A model generated the notes under the pieces. The model did no database searches. It saw only the letters and a list, made by a program, of their open reading frames with translations, and was not told where the DNA came from. From positions 16,717-80,716 of the forward strand of contig LKPX01000004.1 of NCBI GenBank assembly GCA_001443525.1: a DNA stretch of 64,000 bases. Reading direction: 5' to 3'. The stretch is from Desulfobacteraceae bacterium RAAP-1 (GTDB taxonomy: Bacteria > Desulfobacterota > Desulfobacteria > Desulfobacterales > Desulfatirhabdiaceae). The translations under genes were made by a program, and so were the position numbers. Shown one piece after another: positions 55,047-64,000 of this stretch (position 1 is the stretch's first letter; each line of letters opens with the position of its first letter).

Positions 55047-55136
55047 CGATAACTACCTGTAACAACATGTGTAAAACAATGAATAAGAAAAAAATCGATA
55101 ACGCACCCAGAATTTTTATCTTGAAAGCTGTATATA

Positions 55137-56204
55137 CTAAGGATCTACCAGCTTCTGATAGCTGGCATGGTAGATATCCGTCAGGGTCAAAAACGCTGTA
55201 GTCACCAGAGGACCGTAAATAAACCCCAGTATTCCAAACACTTTTACTCCTCCCATAATGGAAAGAAACACCATCATGATGTGCATGTTGACGCGGTTTC
55301 CTACCAGCCTGGGTTTAAATGCGTATTCCATGATAACGAAAAGCGCCAGATAGAACAGAATAAAAAAAATAGCGGCTCCGGTTCTACCCGTCAGATACAG
55401 ATATCCGGCTGCCGGAATAAACACCACGCCGGTACCGATCACAGGAACAATCGCCACCAAGGCCATAATGAACCCCCACAGAAAGGGGGATTTCAGATCG
55501 AACAAGGAAAACAAAATACCGCCGGCCAGCCCTTGAATAATCCCGCTGAGACCGTTGCCGATTAAAATGGCTCCTGCCATATCCTGAAATTTCTGAAGCA
55601 GGTTGAGTTCCTGTTCGGATGGCAAAGGCGACAGTTGTATAAGGTATGTAATCAGCTTCTGGCCATCTACGAAAAAGAAAAAAATAAACATCAGCATAAA
55701 AAAGAAATAAAACAGAAACATCAGCACATTTGACGCAATGACGCTTGCCTGCTCATACAGAAACAGCCCGGTGGACTTGCCTATTTCCGACACCACCTTA
55801 TTGACCTCATCGCCGCTGATCGTATAGTTGAAACGCGCCAGATGTTGATTGATAATTTCAATCAAGTGATTGTTGCCAAGCAGCGTCTTCAGTTGATCTC
55901 CGATGACCGCATCCTTGCCCATCTGATAGAGACCATAGGCTTCCTGCGACAGAGCGCCGACAAAATATACCATTGGAATAAACAGGATCAGAAAGATCAG
56001 AAAACAGGTTATCAGCGAGGAAAATGTCGGGCGGACATAGTTGCAGAAAAAACGAAAAACAGGGCTAAAAACGCTGGTGACCACTGCCGCCAGTATGATC
56101 ACAGATACGAAAGGCCACAGGATGCGTCCCATCATCAAAGCGGAAACTGAAAAGACCGCCAGAAAAGGCCACAACTGCAAATTTTTGCTGATGGAATCGT
56201 TCAT
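55137..56204 (-). CDS. AI-2E family (PerM-like) transporter
   Basis: This 355-residue inner-membrane protein has about eight helices. It shows the family pattern: an N-terminal helix pair, a polar stretch around residues 80-150, then GLAGGILFSLFDLKSPFLWG and a C-terminal GGVKVFGILGFIYGPLVTT. Members export small molecules, or in some species act as Na+/H+ antiporters; the substrate is unknown. It is 90 bp upstream of gyrA on the same strand. Confidence 0.9.
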   Translation of the reverse strand: MNDSISKNLQLWPFLAVFSVSALMMGRILWPFVSVIILAAVVTSVFSPVFRFFCNYVRPTFSSLITCFLIFLILFIPMVYFVGALSQEAYGLYQMGKDAVIGDQLKTLLGNNHLIEIINQHLARFNYTISGDEVNKVVSEIGKSTGLFLYEQASVIASNVLMFLFYFFFMLMFIFFFFVDGQKLITYLIQLSPLPSEQELNLLQKFQDMAGAILIGNGLSGIIQGLAGGILFSLFDLKSPFLWGFIMALVAIVPVIGTGVVFIPAAGYLYLTGRTGAAIFFILFYLALFVIMEYAFKPRLVGNRVNMHIMMVFLSIMGGVKVFGILGFIYGPLVTTAFLTLTDIYHASYQKLVDP

Positions 56205-56373
56205 GAAAGAATTGCGGTGTCATTCTTATAATTTGGTAGTTCAGCATCATCTGAAAACGTGTGCAACGAATATCCAGATATTCCATCCGAGCCAAAGCGC
56301 ACGCTGGTACTATTTGCTTTCAAAAGATATTTACACCCAGATGTTTTGCCGCCAGGATGATTCTGGAAAATAA

Positions 56374-56529
56374 TTATTTGCTGATAAGGCCTGCGGCACA
56401 CAGCACCAATACTATTTCATAGATAACAACCGGCGTGTAATTATGAAAAAAACCGTACAGGATACCACCACCAATAATAGCCGGCACACCGCAAACGATC
56501 AAAATTCCTAACCTTCTGCTGATAGTCAT
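56374..56529 (-). CDS. 51-residue small membrane protein
   Basis: This short frame begins MTISRRLGILIVCG, with a strong GGGGAGG ribosome-binding site 6 bases before the ATG at 56529, and ends LCAAGLISK. It predicts two hydrophobic segments (about 8-27 and 32-48) with a basic N-terminus. It lies 169 bp before the AI-2E transporter on the same strand and may be cotranscribed. It is shorter than most automatic length cut-offs. The clean Shine-Dalgarno and consistent hydrophobicity argue it is real; no family is recognised. The rest of the gap (56205-56373) is empty. Confidence 0.6.
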   Translation of the reverse strand: MTISRRLGILIVCGVPAIIGGGILYGFFHNYTPVVIYEIVLVLCAAGLISK

Positions 56530-56667
56530 TATCTGCCTCCCCATCCATCACAAATTTGCGGATCACTCACCTTTCCGGAAAACATGATTTACCATACCCG
56601 GATAAAAATAACTAATCGTGCATTTTTATCAACAACCATTAAGCAAGTAAAGAAAAAAAGCAAACTT

Positions 56668-56820
56668 GACGACTTCGTAAAAAGTCCGGATGCTGCATTG
56701 CGCTGCATCCTTCGTCGTTGCGGCGTACCACAAGTACGCTTCATTCCTCAGGATTTGCGCGCCCTGCCTGCGGCCTTTTTACAAAGCCGCCCGGATTTCG
56801 ACTTTTTACGAGGGCATCAA
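56668..56820 (+). repeat. Structured ~150-bp repeat, full copy
   Basis: It runs from GACGACTTCGTAAAAAGTCC to GACTTTTTACGAGGGCATCA. The apical hairpin is GCGTAC-CACAA-GTACGC (56723-56739). It lies in the gap between the small membrane protein and PFOR. Confidence 0.9.
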
Positions 56821-56875
56821 AAAACACATGTTCAATACAATCCATAATAACGGTACAGCATACATCCCCTATACA

Positions 56876-56917
56876 AAAAATCCTGTTTTCCACCCCTCTG
56901 CGGCGGAAAACAGGATT
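56876..56917 (-). terminator. Rho-independent terminator of the PFOR gene
   Basis: A perfect 13-bp inverted repeat (56879-56891 and 56905-56917) with a 13-base loop is followed on the minus strand by TTTTTT. It is 75 bp after the PFOR stop codon. Confidence 0.85.
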
Positions 56918-56946
56918 ACATGCTATCTTCGTAAAATCTCAAACAT

Positions 56947-56976
56947 GACGACTTCGTAAAAAGTCCGCTTGCTTCA
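56947..56976 (+). repeat. Left-end remnant of the structured repeat
   Basis: Only the first ~30 bases (GACGACTTCGTAAAAAGTCC and a few more) are recognisable, 16 bp beyond the PFOR stop codon. The remainder is absent, so this is a truncated copy or an end left by excision. Confidence 0.65.
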
Positions 56977-56991
56977 GATTTACGTTTTTTC

Positions 56992-60926
<3,935 letters not shown>

Positions 60927-61080
60927 GACGCCTTCGTAAAAAGTCCGCATGCTGCGCCAGCGCCGCATCCTTCGTCATTGCAGCGTGCGACAAGCACGCT
61001 TCATTCCTTGCGGATTTGTGCGCCTTGCCTGCGAACATTTTACGAAGTCGTTCGAAATTTGACTTTTTATGAAGGCATCA
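60927..61080 (+). repeat. Structured ~150-bp repeat, copy with compensatory hairpin changes
   Basis: It runs from GACGCCTTCGTAAAAAGTCC to GACTTTTTATGAAGGCATCA, just upstream of cbiB. The apical hairpin reads GCGTGC-GACAA-GCACGC (60983-60999), with one base pair swapped on both arms relative to GCGTAC/GTACGC in the other copies. This preserves pairing. Confidence 0.9.
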
Positions 61081-61138
61081 AAAATGATACTGTATCACGC
61101 TTGAAAAGACCCAACCAACCTGATAAAGTCACCGTCAT

Positions 61139-62098
61139 ATGGAACTTCATCTATCATACAGCATCCCTGTCGCTTTTATTCTGGATATGGTGCTGGGCGA
61201 TCCCTGCCGGCTGCCGCACCCTGTACGATGGATGGGTAAGGCCATCATGCGCATGGAACCGGTTTTCAGACGGCTTCCGTTTCCTCTGGTGATTTCAGGA
61301 ACACTCCTGACCGGATTTATGGTTCCTGCTGTATGGATGCTTACGTTTTTGCTGGTACATGCGTCAGGTATGGTGCATCCGGCCATTCGGTTTATCGTCG
61401 AAACCCTCTGTATTTATTATTGTATCAGTCCTTCATCCTTGCGATCGGCGACTATGGATGTCCGGAATGCCTTTGCATCCGGCGGATTGACCGAAGCAAG
61501 GGAGGCAGTTTCCCGCATTGTCGGACGCGAAACCGGGAATCTGACCGAACAGGGCGTGATTCGCGCATCCGTTGAAACAGCAGCGGAAAACCTGGTGGAT
61601 GGCGTTATTTCACCGCTGTTATACGCAGCCATCGGCGGTGCGCCACTGGCCATGACATACCGGATGATCAATACCCTGGACTCCATGGTCGGCTACAAAA
61701 ACGACACCTATATTCTCTTCGGCAAAGCCTCGGCAAGACTGGACGATGTCGCCAATTTCATTCCCGCACGCCTTTGCGTTCCGGTAATTGCTCTGGCAGT
61801 CTCCCTGCTGGCTGGAATCCGGGCAGGAAAACGATCCTTCCAGACGGCTATACGTGAAGGCGCACATCATGCCAGCCCGAATTCGGGCTACCCTGAGGCC
61901 GCCTTTGCCGGAGCGCTCGCTGTCCGACTAAACGGCCCCGCTGTCTATCACGGACAGACAGTCCGCAAACCCTACATCGGCGTTTCATTCGGAGATATCA
62001 CCCTGAACGATATTCCCAGAGCCTGCGATATCATGATATGCGCCGCCTTTTTATGGACCGCGCTTCTGACGGTGACAATAGCCATCGGATGTTTATAG
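61139..62098 (+). CDS. cbiB: Adenosylcobinamide-phosphate synthase
   Basis: This 319-residue membrane enzyme joins (R)-1-amino-2-propanol (or its phosphate) to adenosylcobyric acid, attaching the nucleotide-loop linker of cobamides. It has the N-terminal LDMVLGDPCRLPHPVRWMGK, the central RETGNLTEQGVIRASVETAAE with acidic ligand residues, and FGKASARLDDVANFIPARL. The gene is the first of a three-gene run with cbiR and an EamA permease. No cobalamin riboswitch was recognised upstream; the space is filled by the repeat copy. The ribosome-binding site is weak. Confidence 0.95.
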   Translation: MELHLSYSIPVAFILDMVLGDPCRLPHPVRWMGKAIMRMEPVFRRLPFPLVISGTLLTGFMVPAVWMLTFLLVHASGMVHPAIRFIVETLCIYYCISPSSLRSATMDVRNAFASGGLTEAREAVSRIVGRETGNLTEQGVIRASVETAAENLVDGVISPLLYAAIGGAPLAMTYRMINTLDSMVGYKNDTYILFGKASARLDDVANFIPARLCVPVIALAVSLLAGIRAGKRSFQTAIREGAHHASPNSGYPEAAFAGALAVRLNGPAVYHGQTVRKPYIGVSFGDITLNDIPRACDIMICAAFLWTALLTVTIAIGCL

Positions 62099-62156
62099 CC
62101 GTCACCCCGACATCACGCTGATATTTTTAATTCGCTTCGAACGCACAGGACACCCC

Positions 62157-62945
62157 ATGTACCCCAGACTTCCCCAATCTTTTAAAAAGACATATCCGTT
62201 CAAGCTCTGCGCACCTTCATTTATCTATCCGGATGATTACATTCCCAACATCCGTCTTCTGGGCGCCTGTCTGGATGAAATCGAGATTCTGTGCTTTGAA
62301 AGCGATGCGCTGCCATCCGCCCGGAGTATTCAGGAAATGGCGTCACTGGCCACGGATATGGATCTGACCTACAATGTTCATCTGCCGACGGATATCAATC
62401 CCGGAAGTCTGGAGCCCGATGTCCGAAATCATTTTATTGAAACCATGCTGCGGGTCATGGAACGTGTTCAGCCTCTTAGAGCTTCCACCCATACCCTCCA
62501 TCTTCCATATCCACAGACACCTGCGCAGGGAAAATGCGACATGTCCTGGCAAAGCAGAACCGCAGACACTTTGCACAAACTCCTTAAAGCAGGAATCAAG
62601 GGTTCCCGCCTTTCCATTGAAACCCTCGACTACCCGCTGGAATGGCTTACTCCTGTTCTGGATGCACTCCATCTGCAGGTATGCCTGGATCTGGGGCATT
62701 TAATGATTCACCAGGAAGATATCACCGCCACGTACAACCAATTTAAGAACCGGACAGCGCTGATTCACTTGCACGGCGTCCAAAATGGCAAAGATCATCT
62801 GGGGTTGGATGTCCTTGACCCAAACCCACAAAAGGAGATATGCTCCATCCTCAGCCGATTCAGCGGTACGGTATCGATTGAGGTTTTTTCCTATACGCAT
62901 CTGATGCATTCTCTGACCGTTCTCGAAACATGGTTTAAAAGGTGA
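62157..62945 (+). CDS. cbiR: Cobamide-remodelling phosphodiesterase CbiR
   Basis: This 262-residue TIM-barrel protein (AP-endonuclease-2-like superfamily) has the CbiR pattern: YPFKLCAPSFIYPDDYIPNI at the N-terminus, LTYNVHLPTD with a metal-binding His, HTLHLPYPQ, SIETLDYP, and CLDLGHLMIH. CbiR hydrolyses the phosphoester of the nucleotide loop of cobamides, releasing cobinamide phosphate so that a preferred lower ligand can be installed. It sits 58 bp after cbiB, consistent with salvage: CbiR opens foreign cobamides, and CbiB can rebuild the linker. The assignment is by sequence pattern and context. Confidence 0.85.
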   Translation: MYPRLPQSFKKTYPFKLCAPSFIYPDDYIPNIRLLGACLDEIEILCFESDALPSARSIQEMASLATDMDLTYNVHLPTDINPGSLEPDVRNHFIETMLRVMERVQPLRASTHTLHLPYPQTPAQGKCDMSWQSRTADTLHKLLKAGIKGSRLSIETLDYPLEWLTPVLDALHLQVCLDLGHLMIHQEDITATYNQFKNRTALIHLHGVQNGKDHLGLDVLDPNPQKEICSILSRFSGTVSIEVFSYTHLMHSLTVLETWFKR

Positions 62946-62947
62946 TA

Positions 62948-63841
62948 ATGTCCAACCATTCCAAAGGAATTGCATATATCAGTCTGACCGCCATCCTGTG
63001 GGGACTGCTGGCGGTGGTGCTCAAATACGCACTGCTCCGGTTCAGCGCAAGTACGATCATCTGGTTTCGTTTTACTTTTTCTGTTATCTTTCTATCAGGT
63101 TATTACCTTGTTCACCGGCCTCATTTTTTTGAAATCCTGATCAAGCCACCGGTCTTAGGTATTCTGGCAGGGCTGGCGCTGGCAGGCAATTATTTCGGCT
63201 TTACCCGTGGGCTGGCGCTGACATCTCCCAGTAACACTCAAATCCTGTCACAGATATCCCCGCTGATTGTCGCGGTAATCGGCGTCATGTATTTTAAGGA
63301 ACAGCTCAGCACACTCCAGAAAACCGGCTTTGCCATTGCATCCGCAGGATTTGCCCTGTTTTACTGGGATCAGCTTCATCACCTCTTGATCTCCCATAGC
63401 CAGTACACGCAGGGTAACCTGTGGATTATATTCGCATCTCTCGTATGGGCGGTTTTTGCGGTATGCCAGAAATTTCTGGTACAGTTCTGGACGCCTCAGC
63501 AGACGAATCTTCTAATTTATCTGGTAGCTGCGCTGGTGTTTTTTCCGATGACTGATTTTCATGAGTTCCAGGGGCTCACCCGGTCAGACTATCTGACGCT
63601 GCTGTTTTTAGGCGCCAATACCCTGATTGCCTACGGCGCTTTGGGAGAAGCCATCCACCGGATCCCAGCGAATCAGGTAGGCGCCATTATTGTTCTGAAC
63701 CCTTTGATCACGATGCTCGTAGTGGCGATGCTGGCGGATCGTCATCTTTCCTGGCTCGCCACGGAAAGCACGACAGCTGTTGGATATGGCGGCGCTTTAC
63801 TGCTGCTGGCAGGCGTCGGCCTGGTCGTCAAAAAAACTTGA
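62948..63841 (+). CDS. EamA-family (DMT) permease
   Basis: This 297-residue protein has ten predicted transmembrane helices in two EamA repeats (ILWGLLAVVLKYALLRF first; ASLVWAVFAVCQKFLVQFW second). The ATG at 62948 is chosen; a GTG at 62942 is the alternative, and either start nearly abuts the cbiR stop, suggesting translational coupling. DMT permeases move metabolites, often exporting amino acids or related amines. A role in carrying a cobamide precursor is possible from context but unproven. Confidence 0.88.
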   Translation: MSNHSKGIAYISLTAILWGLLAVVLKYALLRFSASTIIWFRFTFSVIFLSGYYLVHRPHFFEILIKPPVLGILAGLALAGNYFGFTRGLALTSPSNTQILSQISPLIVAVIGVMYFKEQLSTLQKTGFAIASAGFALFYWDQLHHLLISHSQYTQGNLWIIFASLVWAVFAVCQKFLVQFWTPQQTNLLIYLVAALVFFPMTDFHEFQGLTRSDYLTLLFLGANTLIAYGALGEAIHRIPANQVGAIIVLNPLITMLVVAMLADRHLSWLATESTTAVGYGGALLLLAGVGLVVKKT

Positions 63842-63855
63842 CGGCTTTTTCAAGG

Positions 63856-64000
63856 TTGATGCTTTCGTAAAAAGTCGATTTTGGGACGGCTTCGTAAAAA
63901 GTTCGCAGGCAAGGCGCGCAAATCCTGAGGAATGAAGCGTACTTTTGGTACGCTGCAATGACGAAGGATGCGGCGCAACGCAGCATGCGGACTTTTTACG
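63856..64000 (-). repeat. Structured ~150-bp repeat, opposite orientation, cut by window end
   Basis: This copy is inverted relative to the others: it begins GATGCTTTCGTAAAAAGTCG and runs to ACTTTTTACG at the window edge. The hairpin is GCGTAC-TTTTG-GTACGC (63937-63953). It follows the EamA gene and may act as its transcription end. Confidence 0.88.

Noticed and set aside
56584..56959. Overlapping small frames in the gap before PFOR
   Set aside because: They are translations of the structured repeat. Similar peptides (FARLACE.FTKPSE, QVRFI..D) appear wherever a copy lies, in several frames, without ribosome-binding sites.

Overview
The window looks like a chromosomal segment of a strictly anaerobic, sulfate-reducing or syntrophic deltaproteobacterium (Desulfobacterota, probably Desulfobacteraceae-like). 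The basis is a Desulfovibrio-type molybdenum aldehyde oxidoreductase with its accessory block, a one-polypeptide pyruvate:ferredoxin oxidoreductase, two selenocysteine formate dehydrogenases, a complex I operon without the NADH module, and cobamide genes. I name no species. No rRNA, tRNA, CRISPR array or intact insertion sequence was recognised.

Layout. 1-5.3 kb (+): end of a sensor kinase, a sigma-54-activating response regulator, a clear -24/-12 promoter, an acetate/succinate-type transporter and a propionate/acetate-CoA ligase. This reads as a locally regulated short-chain acid uptake unit. 5.3-8.9 kb: an AT-rich 128-bp inverted-repeat element, an exported DUF1254/DUF1214 protein and a dynamin/EHD-like membrane GTPase. 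9-15.6 kb (-): two small envelope proteins, a pqiA1-pqiA2-pqiB-pqiC lipid-transport operon, and a TPR protein with lgt. 15.8-26.2 kb (-): eight genes for an aldehyde oxidoreductase and its presumed maturation and redox partners, six of the seven junctions overlapping. 26.4-29.2 kb: a histidine phosphatase, tandem Spy/ZraP-like proteins and an unknown membrane protein.

29.3-43.8 kb (-): nuoABCDHIJK, three antiporter-like subunits, a small membrane protein, nuoM/nuoN, and a formate dehydrogenase (FDH) whose gene is split by an in-frame UGA followed by a clear bacterial SECIS hairpin. NuoE, NuoF and a normal NuoG are absent, so this FDH may be the electron-input module of the complex. 44.5-47.3 kb (+): a second, divergently transcribed Sec-FDH paralogue with its own SECIS, promoter and operator-like palindrome. 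47.3-56.5 kb (-): an unknown protein and a housekeeping run gyrA-gpsA-radC-unknown-pgk-TVP38, then an AI-2E-type permease and an overlooked 51-residue membrane protein. 57-60.5 kb (-): PFOR. 61.1-63.8 kb (+): cbiB, cbiR and an EamA permease.

The segment is also dotted with at least five near-complete copies, plus remnants, of a ~150-bp structured intergenic repeat. Its terminal inverted repeats and apical hairpin are conserved, and one copy carries compensatory base changes. The metabolic genes fit a coherent picture: PFOR, aldehyde oxidoreductase, formate dehydrogenases and complex I connect pyruvate, aldehydes and formate to low-potential carriers and an ion gradient, while the acyl-CoA ligase feeds in acetate or propionate.
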